A stretch of DNA of 64,000 nucleotides from Limosilactobacillus viscerum (GCF_947387525.1 NZ_CANDNW010000003.1:41113-105112), one strand, 5' to 3'. Positions 20,425 through 28,943 are shown, numbered from the stretch's first letter. The notes: generated by a model from the sequence alone, not told the origin. Translations and numbers: made by a program.

Positions 20425-21849
20425 ATGTTGAAAACTCCAGATTACGAATTTTGGTTTGCCGTTGGTAGTCAACCACTTTACGGTGAAGAAGCTCTGAAGC
20501 AAGTTGAAAAGGATGCCCGCAAGTTGGTAGATGGCCTGAATGCAAGTGGCAAGTTGCCATACAAGGTTGTATTCAAGCTGGTTGCAACGACTGCTGACAG
20601 CATTACGAAGTTCATGAAGGAAGTTAACTACAACGATAATGTTGCCGGGGTTATCACCTGGATGCACACGTTCTCACCTGCTAAGAACTGGATACGTGGT
20701 ACTAAGTTACTGCAAAAGCCACTACTTCACCTGGCTACTCAAATGCTTGACCACATTCCATTTGACACTATTGACTTTGATTACATGAATTTGAACCAAA
20801 GTGCTCACGGTGACCGTGAATACGACTACATCAACGCTCGGATGGGTGTTCCTGACAAGATCGTTTACGGTTGGTGGAATGACCCAGAAGTTCAAGGCGA
20901 AATTGCCGACTGGGAAAAGGTTGCCGTTGGTTACAACGAAAGCTTCAACATTAAGATTGCTCGGTTCGGGGACACTATGCGTGATGTTGCCGTTACTGAA
21001 GGTGACAAGGTTGCTGCCCAAATCAAGCTTGGCTGGACCGTTGATTACTGGCCAGTAGCTGAATTGGTTGCTGCTGTTAACGCTGTTTCTGAAGACGACA
21101 TTGATAAGGAATACAAGCGTCTGGAAGACAACTACGACATGGTTGAAGGCGACAACGACCATGATAAGTATGTTCACTCAGTTCGTTACCAACTTCGTGA
21201 ATACCTTGGTATCAAGAACTTCCTTGACGAAAAGGGTTACGATGCATTTACCACTAACTTCCAAGACCTTGAAGGATTGGAACAACTGCCTGGCTTAGCT
21301 GTTCAATTATTGATGATTGATGGCTACGGCTTCGGTGCTGAAGGTGACTTCAAGTCTGCTGGTCTGTCTCGTCTGCTGAAGATCATTGCTGAAAACAAGC
21401 AAACTGCCTTCATGGAAGACTACACGCTGGACCTGCGGAAGGGTCACCAAGCAATCATGGGTTCACACATGTTGGAAGTTGACCCAACCTTAGCTTCAGA
21501 CAAGCCACGGGTTGAAGTTCACCCACTGGACATTGGTGACAAGGCTGACCCAGCACGGTTAGTATTCACTGGTTCAGAGGGCGAAGGAATTGACATTACG
21601 TTGTCATACTTCGACGATGGTTACAAGTTCATTGCTTATGACGTTGATTGCGCAAAGCCTGAAAAGGAAATGCCACACCTGCCAGTTGCAAAGCAAATGT
21701 GGACACCAAAGTGCGGCTTGAAGAAGGGCGCTACTGCCTGGATGCGTAATGGTGGTGGTCACCACACCGTTCTTTCAATGAACCTGACGATGGACCAAAT
21801 GGAAACGCTGGCTAAGTTATTCGGGATCGAATTAATCGATATCAAGTAA
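20425..21849 (+). CDS. araA: L-arabinose isomerase
   Basis: Converts L-arabinose to L-ribulose, the first intracellular step. The 474 residues are standard length. The Mn-binding set is intact: E306 (GYGFGAEGD), E331 (AFMEDYTLD), H348 ([10 protein letters not shown]) and the His pair in GGGHHTVLS near residue 447. AAAGGAGATATA precedes the ATG. It is separated from araBD by araR and araE and has its own AraR-box promoter. The first gene product acts on the sugar brought in by the neighbouring symporter. Confidence 0.97.
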   Translation: MLKTPDYEFWFAVGSQPLYGEEALKQVEKDARKLVDGLNASGKLPYKVVFKLVATTADSITKFMKEVNYNDNVAGVITWMHTFSPAKNWIRGTKLLQKPLLHLATQMLDHIPFDTIDFDYMNLNQSAHGDREYDYINARMGVPDKIVYGWWNDPEVQGEIADWEKVAVGYNESFNIKIARFGDTMRDVAVTEGDKVAAQIKLGWTVDYWPVAELVAAVNAVSEDDIDKEYKRLEDNYDMVEGDNDHDKYVHSVRYQLREYLGIKNFLDEKGYDAFTTNFQDLEGLEQLPGLAVQLLMIDGYGFGAEGDFKSAGLSRLLKIIAENKQTAFMEDYTLDLRKGHQAIMGSHMLEVDPTLASDKPRVEVHPLDIGDKADPARLVFTGSEGEGIDITLSYFDDGYKFIAYDVDCAKPEKEMPHLPVAKQMWTPKCGLKKGATAWMRNGGGHHTVLSMNLTMDQMETLAKLFGIELIDIK

Positions 21850-21920
21850 TAGCAAGTAGCCTTTCACCCCTTATAAGAACACACGAGTTAGCAGAGAGTA
21901 GTTAAGCTCTTTCTAACATA

Positions 21921-21968
21921 AAAGCCCACTAGTATCCGGGAATCCGCTGGATACCAGTGGGTTTTTGA
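21921..21968 (+). terminator. araA terminator
   Basis: AGCCCACT-GTATCC pairs with GGATAC-AGTGGG, followed by TTTTTG. Confidence 0.88.
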
Positions 21969-22000
21969 ATTTTATCTGATAGAAGTTGTTAGTTCTATCG

Positions 22001-22038
22001 TGGAAACGCTTGCAAATTTGTCCGGATAATTGTAAAAT
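22001..22038 (+). promoter_or_regulatory. Promoter with cre and AraR box before the 22071 gene
   Basis: TTGCAA (22010-22015), 17 nt, TAAAAT (22033-22038). The cre site TGGAAACGCTTGCA (22001-22014) covers the -35, and the AraR box ATTTGTCCGGATAATT (22016-22031) fills the spacer. Confidence 0.78.
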
Positions 22039-22070
22039 AATACTAACAAATATTTCTGGAGGACGGGCAA

Positions 22071-22400
22071 GTGAAGTTTCGTAAATTAAAACCAGTTGAG
22101 ACTGATAGTTTGCAAGATGGTGTTATCTACTACCGGCGCTGGACAAAGTTTGAAAAGGTATTTTCAGTAGTAGGAATCTTACTACTCTTTACTGGGGTTG
22201 GAATTATCTCTGACGCGATCCTTTTGGCGATGTACTTGTACTGTATGGATAAGGTTGATGTCTCACCAGTTGGTGAATCAGACAAGCGACTATTAATTAA
22301 AAAGCATGAATGGGACCACTACCGTCATGTTCACGGAATTGACTATTGGCACCAGCACCAACCACGGCGGGTAAAGTCGATGGTCGTAAGTCACCAGTAA
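22071..22400 (+). CDS. Small membrane protein of unknown function in the arabinose regulon
   Basis: A 109-residue protein not recognised as a known family. Residues 1-28 are polar and basic, about 30-56 form one long or two tightly packed membrane segments (VFSVVGILLLFTGVGII...), and residues 65-109 are hydrophilic and His-rich (HEWDHYRHVHG, HQHQ). No signal-peptidase site is evident. It starts with GTG at 22071 behind a strong GGAGGAC. The promoter has both AraR and cre sites, so it should respond like araA and araE although no known arabinose pathway step is missing. A terminator follows directly. Confidence 0.65.
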   Translation: MKFRKLKPVETDSLQDGVIYYRRWTKFEKVFSVVGILLLFTGVGIISDAILLAMYLYCMDKVDVSPVGESDKRLLIKKHEWDHYRHVHGIDYWHQHQPRRVKSMVVSHQ

Positions 22401-22419
22401 TGTGGTTAAAAGCGATTGA

Positions 22420-22472
22420 GAAGGGAGCAAGACCGAAGTCAGTGTTGGGCTTCATGGTCGGGCTCCCTTTTA
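22420..22472 (+). terminator. Terminator after the small membrane protein
   Basis: AAGGGAGC/GCTCCCTT outer stem with an inner GACCGAAG/CTTCATGGTC stem, then TTTTAG. Confidence 0.85.
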
Positions 22473-22507
22473 GTTATCCAGAAGAATGGTAGTAAAGGGA
22501 GCACAAG

Positions 22508-23077
22508 ATGAAAAGTGAAAAAGAAAAAATGCTCACGGGCGAGGTTTTTAAGGTTTATGATCCGCAACTGGTTGCAGAGCGGCAGCATGCACGAAAGTTA
22601 GTGCAGGAATTTAATAAACTTGGTGAAGGCAATCCCGCTAAAAGCACGGCGGTCATTAAACAATTATTTGGTCACGTTGGTAAGGGGTGCGAAGTTCATC
22701 CGCAGTTTCGTTGTGATTATGGTTATAACATTAACGTTGGCGATGACTTCTTTGCCAATTATGATTGTGTAATGCTTGACGTTAGCCCAATCCGGATTGG
22801 TGACCACTGTTTATTAGGACCGCGGGTACAGCTATATACGGTCAACCACCCATTGGATCCACAACTAAGAAGAAACGGTGCATATGGTCAAAGTTTTGAT
22901 ATTACGATTGGTAATGATGTGTGGATTGGCGGTGGGGCGGTGATATGCCCTGGAGTTACACTTGGCAACAATGTGATTGTTGGAGCGGGGAGCGTGGTTA
23001 CTAAGTCATTTGGCGATAATGTTGTTATTGCCGGAAACCCCGCAAGAGTAATAAAGAAGAACCCTTACCAAGAATAG
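22508..23077 (+). CDS. Sugar O-acetyltransferase (maltose/galactoside acetyltransferase family)
   Basis: Left-handed beta-helix acetyltransferase of 189 residues that uses acetyl-CoA. The N-terminal helical part is followed by hexapeptide repeats: FRCDYGYNINVGDDFFANYDCVM, IRIGDHCLLGPRVQLYTVNHP with the catalytic His (NHPLD), and IGNDVWIGGGAVICPGVTLGNNVIVGAGSVVTK. This is the Maa/LacA group, which acetylates non-metabolised sugars. The specific acceptor cannot be told. It follows the arabinose genes but is separated from them by a terminator and shows no AraR box. Confidence 0.9.
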   Translation: MKSEKEKMLTGEVFKVYDPQLVAERQHARKLVQEFNKLGEGNPAKSTAVIKQLFGHVGKGCEVHPQFRCDYGYNINVGDDFFANYDCVMLDVSPIRIGDHCLLGPRVQLYTVNHPLDPQLRRNGAYGQSFDITIGNDVWIGGGAVICPGVTLGNNVIVGAGSVVTKSFGDNVVIAGNPARVIKKNPYQE

Positions 23078-23105
23078 GGGTAAATAAGTGATAATACGTT
23101 GAATA

Positions 23106-23155
23106 AATAAGCCCGTTAGCGTTCGTCGATTGACTAACGTTAACGGGCTTTTGTT
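23106..23155. terminator. Bidirectional terminator
   Basis: AAGCCCGTTAGCGTT pairs with AACGTTAACGGGCTT, with T runs on both strands. It serves the acetyltransferase (+) and the aldo/keto reductase (-). Confidence 0.9.
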
Positions 23156-23996
23156 ACCACTTCTTATTATATTCATAAACGAGTGCTGGCTCCTTACCGG
23201 TTCGGTGAAAGTCGTTTAACCCGTTAATTCTGGCCATTTCTTCGTCAGAAAGTTCAAAATCATAGATGTCCATGTTCTGCTTAATACGCGCCTCGTGGAC
23301 GGACTTTGGGATAAAAGAGACACCACTTTGCAGGTGCCAACGGAGAACGACCTGTGCGGGGGACTTGTGGTGGTGTGCGCCAATTTCCCGTAGTACCGGG
23401 TTGTTGAGGATCGTCCCACGACCAAGTGGACTCCACGCCTGGGTAACAATGTGGTGGTCACGGTCAAACTTGACCAGTGGCGCTTGGTTTAACCGTGGGT
23501 GGCGTTCAATCTGGTTTACAACCGGCATCTCAGTCGCTTGGGTTGCTAAGTATTGCAAGTGGATCATTTGGAAATTGCTGACCCCGATTGACTTAGTAAG
23601 TCCCTGCTTTTTCAATTCTTGGAGTGCCGCCCAGCTGTCGAAGAAGGCCCGTTCGATTGGCCAGTGGATCATCAACAGGTTGACATAATCCAGCTGCAGC
23701 TTATGAAGGGAGTCCTTAACTGAGTCAATTGTTTGCTGGTAGCCTTGATTTTCTTCCGCCACCTTGGTAGTGACAAACAATTCCTCCCGGGGAACTTCCA
23801 GGTCGGTTAGCGCTTGCCCAACCTCTGCTTCATTTTTATATAACTGGGCAGTATCAAAGAGACAGTAGCCAGCACGGTAAGCGCTCGCTACCGCGGCAGA
23901 GATTGTTGACTGACCAGTTACCTTGTACAGGCCGAACCCTTCCTGGGGCATTTGCTGACCATCAGCAAGGGTGATTAAATTTGTTTTAGTGTTCAC
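23154..23996 (-). CDS. Aldo/keto reductase
   Basis: NADPH-dependent oxidoreductase of 280 residues with a TIM-barrel fold, of the 2,5-diketo-gluconate reductase/YvgN-like group. Catalytic residues are all visible: Asp and Tyr in DTAQLYKNEAEVG, Lys in VTTKVAEEN and His in LMIHWP. The cofactor-binding end SGVSFIPKSVHEARIKQN is also typical. It starts with GTG whose G is shared with the stop codon of the upstream araR paralogue (TAGTG), with an AAGGAGG site inside that gene. The tight coupling suggests a sugar or sugar aldehyde as substrate; this is inference. Confidence 0.9.
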   Translation of the reverse strand: MNTKTNLITLADGQQMPQEGFGLYKVTGQSTISAAVASAYRAGYCLFDTAQLYKNEAEVGQALTDLEVPREELFVTTKVAEENQGYQQTIDSVKDSLHKLQLDYVNLLMIHWPIERAFFDSWAALQELKKQGLTKSIGVSNFQMIHLQYLATQATEMPVVNQIERHPRLNQAPLVKFDRDHHIVTQAWSPLGRGTILNNPVLREIGAHHHKSPAQVVLRWHLQSGVSFIPKSVHEARIKQNMDIYDFELSDEEMARINGLNDFHRTGKEPALVYEYNKKW

Positions 23997-25081
23997 TATG
24001 GTTCCTCCTTAATTGAGCGGGTGGATGTTCCCTTAACCAGCGGGGCCGGGTAGGTAATTGATTCAACGGGCTCACCATTAATTAACTTAAGCATCATTTT
24101 CCCGGCATCTTCCCCGAGCTGCCGCTTAGGGTGGTTTGCGGTGGTCAGGGAAGGTTCTAGCGTTTGCGCTAATTCATAATTATCAAAGCCGACTACTGAT
24201 ACGTCACGTGGCACCTTAATTCCCTGCCGTTGCAAATGACCGATAATTGTCGTTGCTAAGTGGTCATTATAACAGGCGATTGCGGTTGGGTGATTGGCAT
24301 TTTGGAAAACTTGGTCAACCCGTTGCAAAATGGCATTGATATTATCAGTTGACTGGTACATGATTAATTCACTATCGGTAACGGGGATTCCTGCCTCCTG
24401 GTAAGCACGGATCATACCCTGTTCACGGTCTGCACCCTGGCGGTCATCAATTTGAAAGATTCCAAGAATCCGGTGGTGTCCCAGGCTGAAGAGGTAGTTG
24501 ACCAGGTTTCGTTCAGCCACTTCGTCTTCACCAAGCAGGCTAGGGAAGTCAACCTCCGGATAAGTAGCATGGAACAGAATAGTGGGAATCTGGTAGTCCT
24601 TAATTTGCTGGTAAAGGTCAAGGTTGGGGTTTGGGAGAGCACTCTGGGTGGGCTCAATTATTAACCCCGCAATCTTCAGGTCGAGCATGTTAAGCAAGGA
24701 CTGCCGTTCACGGGTGTGATTATTAAGAGTGTTACCAACAATCAATGAGTAGCCCTTCTCAGAAAGGATACTATCAATGCCTGAAATGATTGGCGGGAAA
24801 ATGTAGTCCGCCATATGAGTTGAAATAACGCCGATTAGCTTGTTGGTATCATCTGCTGACCAGTTTCGTTGCCAATCCTGGACAAACATTCCACCACCCT
24901 GAATCCGGTAAATGTAGTGTTCATTTTCGAGTTCACCAACAGCTCTTCTGATGGTGTAGCGAGAAACGTTAAACCGCTCCATTAGTTTGCTTTCGGTTGG
25001 TAGTTTTTCGTTAATTTGGTACTTTCCGTTGAGGATTTCTTTTCGCAATGTTTCCTTGACAAGCTCGTATTTTACTTCCAC
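23996..25081 (-). CDS. Second AraR-type regulator (GntR/LacI chimera)
   Basis: A 361-residue paralogue of the AraR at 17286, with the same domain plan and nearly identical recognition region (PTESKLMERFNVSRYTIRRAVGELENEHYIYRIQGGGMF). The DNA-binding domains are therefore likely to see similar boxes. The effector domains differ much more, so the inducer may differ. It begins with GTG at 25081 after AAAGGAGG and forms an operon with the aldo/keto reductase. No AraR box was seen in its short upstream region, which is mostly the uspA terminator. Confidence 0.88.
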   Translation of the reverse strand: MEVKYELVKETLRKEILNGKYQINEKLPTESKLMERFNVSRYTIRRAVGELENEHYIYRIQGGGMFVQDWQRNWSADDTNKLIGVISTHMADYIFPPIISGIDSILSEKGYSLIVGNTLNNHTRERQSLLNMLDLKIAGLIIEPTQSALPNPNLDLYQQIKDYQIPTILFHATYPEVDFPSLLGEDEVAERNLVNYLFSLGHHRILGIFQIDDRQGADREQGMIRAYQEAGIPVTDSELIMYQSTDNINAILQRVDQVFQNANHPTAIACYNDHLATTIIGHLQRQGIKVPRDVSVVGFDNYELAQTLEPSLTTANHPKRQLGEDAGKMMLKLINGEPVESITYPAPLVKGTSTRSIKEEP

Positions 25082-25104
25082 GCAGTGCCAGCCTCCTTTG
25101 ATAA

Positions 25105-25152
25105 CAAAAAATGCTTCATAAGTAAGGCGAACACCGAATTATGAAGCATTTA
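25105..25152 (-). terminator. uspA terminator (minus strand)
   Basis: On the minus strand AAATGCTTCATA pairs with TATGAAGCATTT, followed by TTTTG. It lies directly before the ribosome site of the araR paralogue. Confidence 0.85.
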
Positions 25153-25172
25153 AATATTATTTTGCCTTAAGC

Positions 25173-25664
25173 TTAACGCTTGTTTTGTTTCTTAGGGTTT
25201 GTGATTAACTTGTTGTTTAAATCGGTCCGAACAACCAGAACATCACAGATAGCGGTCCGGGTAACGTATTCAGTAACGGAACCAATTAAAATCCGTTCAA
25301 CCGCGTTTAACCCAGTAGCACCAATCATAATTAAATCCGCACCCATTTCCTTAGGAACGTCACGGGCAATGATTGTTTTTGGCGCACCGTATTCGATTGA
25401 GTAGCTGGCATTCTTGACGCCTTGTTCCTTGGCGTAATCAATGTACTTATCAAGCGTCTTCTTAGCTGTATCAGTAACTTGTTCAACCATTGAGGTATCA
25501 AAGCTTGAGATGTTTTGGAAAGCCCGGGTATCAACAACGTGGAGCAGCCGTAATTCTGCATCTTCCCCGTTACGCTTTGCAACGGCGACGGCCTTCTTGA
25601 AGGCTAATTCAGCTTCCGCAGATCCATCAACTGGGACCAAGATGTGTTTGTATGTTTGTGCCAT
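25173..25664 (-). CDS. Universal stress protein (UspA family)
   Basis: A 163-residue single-domain Usp protein. It has the N-terminal ILVPVDGSAEAELAFKKAV strand-helix and the ATP-binding motif GATGLNAVERILIGSVTEYVTR, matching G-2x-G-9x-G(S/T), so it is the ATP-binding type. A short basic tail (NPKKQNKR) follows. It has a strong AAGGAGG site and its own promoter with a palindrome in the spacer. Function in stress or energy-starvation signalling is by family only. Confidence 0.93.
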   Translation of the reverse strand: MAQTYKHILVPVDGSAEAELAFKKAVAVAKRNGEDAELRLLHVVDTRAFQNISSFDTSMVEQVTDTAKKTLDKYIDYAKEQGVKNASYSIEYGAPKTIIARDVPKEMGADLIMIGATGLNAVERILIGSVTEYVTRTAICDVLVVRTDLNNKLITNPKKQNKR

Positions 25665-25694
25665 AATAGTGCCTCCTTAAGCTTGTTTACCATT

Positions 25695-25729
25695 ATTATA
25701 CACTTTTACCGTCACCACGGTAAAGCATC
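25695..25729 (-). promoter_or_regulatory. uspA promoter overlapping an 8+8 palindrome
   Basis: Minus strand TATAAT at 25695-25700. A palindrome TTTACCGT-4 nt-ACGGTAAA (25705-25724) occupies the spacer and a possible -35 (TTTACC). No T run follows, so it looks like an operator rather than a terminator. Confidence 0.55.
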
Positions 25730-26023
25730 TTAGTGATACTTTGAACGAAATTCACTAGTGATGGAAAAAGCCATCTGAGTTTCTAAAATACAACCAATGA
25801 TGACCATGATGACAATAAAAGCAATACTATTTGTCCAGGCGGCAATAATTGTTACCACACCGATAACGGTCATAATGACGCCCCAGATTTTCAACTGACT
25901 AGCAATAAACTTGCTTGTGGTTGGGTCAAAAATCATGAAGGGTTTATGCAGGTGGGATAAGAAGAAGATCCCTTCAAAGAGGGCAATTAGGCCAAACAGG
26001 GTGACGAAAATAGGTAAAAGCAT
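25730..26023 (-). CDS. Small membrane protein of unknown function
   Basis: A 97-residue protein with three hydrophobic segments (about residues 3-25, 46-66 and 68-88) and short polar ends. I do not recognise a family. It starts with ATG at 26023 preceded by AAAGGA 9 nt upstream. No clear promoter of its own was found: the gene lies right after the terminator of the small RNA gene and just before uspA, so read-through may express it. Confidence 0.65.
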   Translation of the reverse strand: MLLPIFVTLFGLIALFEGIFFLSHLHKPFMIFDPTTSKFIASQLKIWGVIMTVIGVVTIIAAWTNSIAFIVIMVIIGCILETQMAFSITSEFRSKYH

Positions 26024-26044
26024 AGTGGTAAGTCCTTTGTTTAA

Positions 26045-26279
26045 AATTGAAGGGCTGCGGCGAAATGTCGCAACCCTTCATATGTACGAAAACTCCGTTA
26101 GTGCCGTTAATTGTCATTCAGTGTTGACCTGTATGTAAAAACAGGTGGGACACGGTTGTTCAGTCGCCAACTACCAAGTGAAAAGGCATGTTGTAGAAAA
26201 GAACATGACGCTAGTCCCAAAGTAAAAAGACTGTAAGGCAAACCTGCGTTTAGACAACGCGTACACCACAGAATTTTCA
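26045..26279 (-). ncRNA. ssrS: Probable 6S RNA (ssrS)
   Basis: A promoter-to-terminator unit without an ORF, transcribed leftward and starting right after rarA. Minus-strand promoter: TTGCCT (26309-26314), 17 nt, TAAGAT (26286-26291). The 3' end is a strong hairpin (26049-26079) followed by AATTTTA. The deduced RNA is about 230 nt. Its 5' and 3' parts can pair (UGUACG with CGUACA) and inner helices include UGGGAC with GUCCCA and CAUGUU with AACAUG, giving a long interrupted rod. Length, fold and linkage to rarA fit 6S RNA, which binds sigma-A RNA polymerase. The identity rests on context and shape and was not tested with a covariance model. Confidence 0.6.
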
Positions 26280-26285
26280 ATTTTT

Positions 26286-26314
26286 ATCTTAGCATTCTTT
26301 ACCCAAATAGGCAA
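26286..26314 (-). promoter_or_regulatory. Promoter of the probable 6S RNA
   Basis: TTGCCT and TGCTAAGAT (extended -10) on the minus strand with a 17-nt spacer; the -35 directly abuts the rarA stop codon. Confidence 0.65.
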
Positions 26315-27616
26315 TTATTTCGTCGGATGGTGTTGACCATTTAATGACTGTTTCTGTGCGCGGCGTAGTTGCCAATATTGGTTGCCAAGTGCTTGTTCAA
26401 AGCGGCCATTTTGTTTTGGCTGGTAATACTGTGCATCCTTAATGCGGTCAGGAAGGTACTGCTGGGCAACCCAATCCTGTGGATGATCATGAGGGAACTG
26501 GTAATCGATCCCGTGACCAAGCTTCTTGGCTCCCTTGTAATGGGCATCCTTGAGGTAGGCAGGAACGTCACCATAGCCACCTTGTTTAACCTGACCGATT
26601 GCTTTATCAACCGCCATGATGCCGGAATTCGATTTTGGTGAAAGGCATAGTTCAATCACTACGTCGGCCAGTGGAATCCGTGCTTCGGGGAAGCCAATTT
26701 GTTGTGCGGCCTGGACAGCCGTCACTGCTCGTTGGACCGCCGGCATATTAGCCAGGCCGATATCTTCGTAAGCAATTACCATCAGGCGCCGGGCAATCGA
26801 AGTTAGGTCGCCAGCCTCAATTAACCGGGCAAGGTAGTGGAGTGCCGCATCGACGTCCGAACCCCGGATTGATTTTTGAAAGGCGGAAATAACATCATAG
26901 TGGGCGTCACCATCCTTATCGGCAGTAAGTGCCTTTTTTTGGACGCTTTCTTCAATTACAGGAAGGGTTAAGTGGATTTTACCATCTGGACCCGGGTCAG
27001 TTGACTTGGCAGCAAGCTCGAGCCCGTTTAATGCGCTCCGCAAATCGCCATTTGTTGCTCGGGCAAGTTGCTCTTCCGCGTTTGCCTCAAGAACGATTGG
27101 CATCTTGCCAAGGCCACGCTTCTTATCAGTTAATGCCCGGGCGATCGCAACCTTGATGTCATCGATACTGAGTGGGTAGACCGGGAAAATTTGTGTCCGG
27201 CTACGAATTGCAGGATTAATGCTGATATACGGGTTCTCGGTTGTCGCACCGATTAAGATAATTCGGCCGCTTTCGAGGTGGGGGAGAAGGAAGTCTTGCT
27301 TTGACTTATCAAGACGGTGAATTTCATCAAGCAAGAGGATGACGGTACCACTCATCTTGGCCTCTTCTGCAACAATTTGGAGGTCCTTCTTGGTGTCGGT
27401 AGCGGCATTAAGTTTGCGGAAAGCATACTTAGTTGAACCAGCAATCGCACTGGCAATGCTGGTCTTACCCGTACCCGGCGGACCATACAGGATCATTGAT
27501 GATAGCATTCGTGCCTTGACCATCCGTGAAATAATTTTTCCGGGTCCCACAAGGTGTTGCTGACCGACAACCTCATCGAGACTTTGTGGGCGCATCCGGT
27601 AAGCAAGTGGTTCCAT
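26315..27616 (-). CDS. rarA: Replication-associated recombination AAA+ ATPase
   Basis: RarA/MgsA/WRNIP1 family ATPase that acts at stalled replication forks. The 433 residues show the P-loop GPPGTGKT (45-52), Walker B LLLDEIHRLDK, sensor 1 GATTENP and the C-terminal tetramerisation region with VAYEDIGLANMPAVQRAV and KNSGIMAVDKAI-like sequence. Its ATG overlaps the stop of the upstream yueI (TAATG), so the two are translationally coupled. Confidence 0.95.
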   Translation of the reverse strand: MEPLAYRMRPQSLDEVVGQQHLVGPGKIISRMVKARMLSSMILYGPPGTGKTSIASAIAGSTKYAFRKLNAATDTKKDLQIVAEEAKMSGTVILLLDEIHRLDKSKQDFLLPHLESGRIILIGATTENPYISINPAIRSRTQIFPVYPLSIDDIKVAIARALTDKKRGLGKMPIVLEANAEEQLARATNGDLRSALNGLELAAKSTDPGPDGKIHLTLPVIEESVQKKALTADKDGDAHYDVISAFQKSIRGSDVDAALHYLARLIEAGDLTSIARRLMVIAYEDIGLANMPAVQRAVTAVQAAQQIGFPEARIPLADVVIELCLSPKSNSGIMAVDKAIGQVKQGGYGDVPAYLKDAHYKGAKKLGHGIDYQFPHDHPQDWVAQQYLPDRIKDAQYYQPKQNGRFEQALGNQYWQLRRAQKQSLNGQHHPTK

Positions 27617-28101
27617 TATTGTCCCTCCCGGTGAAAGAGTCGATGTAAAAATCCACCCTTCTTTTCTGTAGTAGTGGGCGTTCCGGTTGAACTGTCACCA
27701 GTAAACTGGGGATAGCGCTTTTTTACGTCAACGGGTGACTGGTAAACTGCACTTTTTCCTGCGACGACCACCGCTAGTGAATCGGCGTTAGTTTTAAACT
27801 CTGGTTCGGTTTTTAACGTAAAGGCTGCACCAGCCTTGGTGGCTGCCTGAATATAAGGGTGAATTTCTTCGTGGGGAAGGTTACCGTTGATGAAGACGAG
27901 GTTGCCAATTTTTTTATTAATTTCACTGGTTAGTGCTTCCGTCCAATTTTGTTCGCGCAATTCGGCCACACTGATAGTCAGGCACACCCGTTCACGAAAA
28001 GTACCGAGGTATTTACGCTGTTCATCGGGCTTGATTTTGGGGGTGCCATAAACGGTATTATCAAGTCGTTGTTCTACGGCTGTTTTTTTCTCTTCAGGCA
28101 C
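27616..28101 (-). CDS. YueI family (DUF1694) protein
   Basis: A 161-residue soluble protein with the YueI/DUF1694 pattern: YLGTFRERVCLTI, then LVFINGNLPHEEIHPYIQAA and a C-terminal Thr/Lys-rich tail. The family's function is unknown. It starts with GTG at 28101 after GGAGGAATT. It is coupled to rarA by a one-base stop/start overlap, an arrangement that suggests shared expression. Confidence 0.8.
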   Translation of the reverse strand: MPEEKKTAVEQRLDNTVYGTPKIKPDEQRKYLGTFRERVCLTISVAELREQNWTEALTSEINKKIGNLVFINGNLPHEEIHPYIQAATKAGAAFTLKTEPEFKTNADSLAVVVAGKSAVYQSPVDVKKRYPQFTGDSSTGTPTTTEKKGGFLHRLFHREGQ

Positions 28102-28193
28102 AAATAATTCCTCCTTAAAAATAATAATGGTTTTATTGTAACATTAGAGTAAACAGAAAATCTTGTCAGACAACTCCAAGGAAGTGGGCTTTG

Positions 28194-28943
28194 ATGAAAA
28201 TTATTATTTCGCCAGCACGGACGATGACAGTTGATCTTGATTCGTTTCAGTACCAGGACTTACCGCAATTTATTGGGCAAACAAAGGAAATACTGGCGTG
28301 GATGCGGACACTGAACTATGAACAATTACACCATCTCTGGTGGAACTGCAGCAAACGACTGGCGGATAAAAATTACCGGTGGGTTCAGGAAATGGACCTG
28401 GAAAATAACTTAACGCCAGCGATTATCGCGTTTACGGGGTTACAATACCAACACATGGCACCAGATGTTTTTACGGATGCCGGCCTTAGATATATCCAAC
28501 AAAATTTGCGAATCTTGTCTGGATTTTATGGCATATTACGACCTTTTGATGGGATTGTCCCTTACCGTCTGGGGATGGGGGACCGTGCAAACGTTGATGG
28601 GACCCACAACTTGTATGAACTTTGGGGCTCACGGTTAGCTGATGAGCTTTTTCGTGATGACCGTCTTGTCCTTGACCTAGCTTCGGCAGAATATGAAAAG
28701 GCAGTGAGTCCATACTTAACCGGCCACCGCCGCCTAGTTAAGTGCGTCTTTGGTGAGGTCGTTAACGGTAAGGTCAAGCAAAAGGCGACCCAGGCAAAGA
28801 TGGCGAGAGGGACGATGGTCCGGTACCTGGCGGAAAATCAGGTTAGTGATCTTGCCGGGGTAAAGAAGTTCACAGTTGGCGGCTACCGGTTTCAACCAGA
28901 CTTGTCGACTAGCAATTACTTAGCCTTTGCTTTGCAAAAGTAG
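28194..28943 (+). CDS. yaaA: YaaA peroxide stress protein (DUF328)
   Basis: UPF0246/DUF328 family protein of 249 residues. YaaA lowers free iron and limits oxidative DNA damage in E. coli. Signatures are MKIIISPARTM at the N-terminus, FTGLQYQHMAPDVF, LRILSGFYGILRPFDGI, PYRLGMG and LASAEYEKAV. The ATG at 28194 is preferred; the TTG one codon earlier is closer to the AAGGAA site and is an alternative. It is transcribed away from yueI. Confidence 0.9.
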   Translation: MKIIISPARTMTVDLDSFQYQDLPQFIGQTKEILAWMRTLNYEQLHHLWWNCSKRLADKNYRWVQEMDLENNLTPAIIAFTGLQYQHMAPDVFTDAGLRYIQQNLRILSGFYGILRPFDGIVPYRLGMGDRANVDGTHNLYELWGSRLADELFRDDRLVLDLASAEYEKAVSPYLTGHRRLVKCVFGEVVNGKVKQKATQAKMARGTMVRYLAENQVSDLAGVKKFTVGGYRFQPDLSTSNYLAFALQK

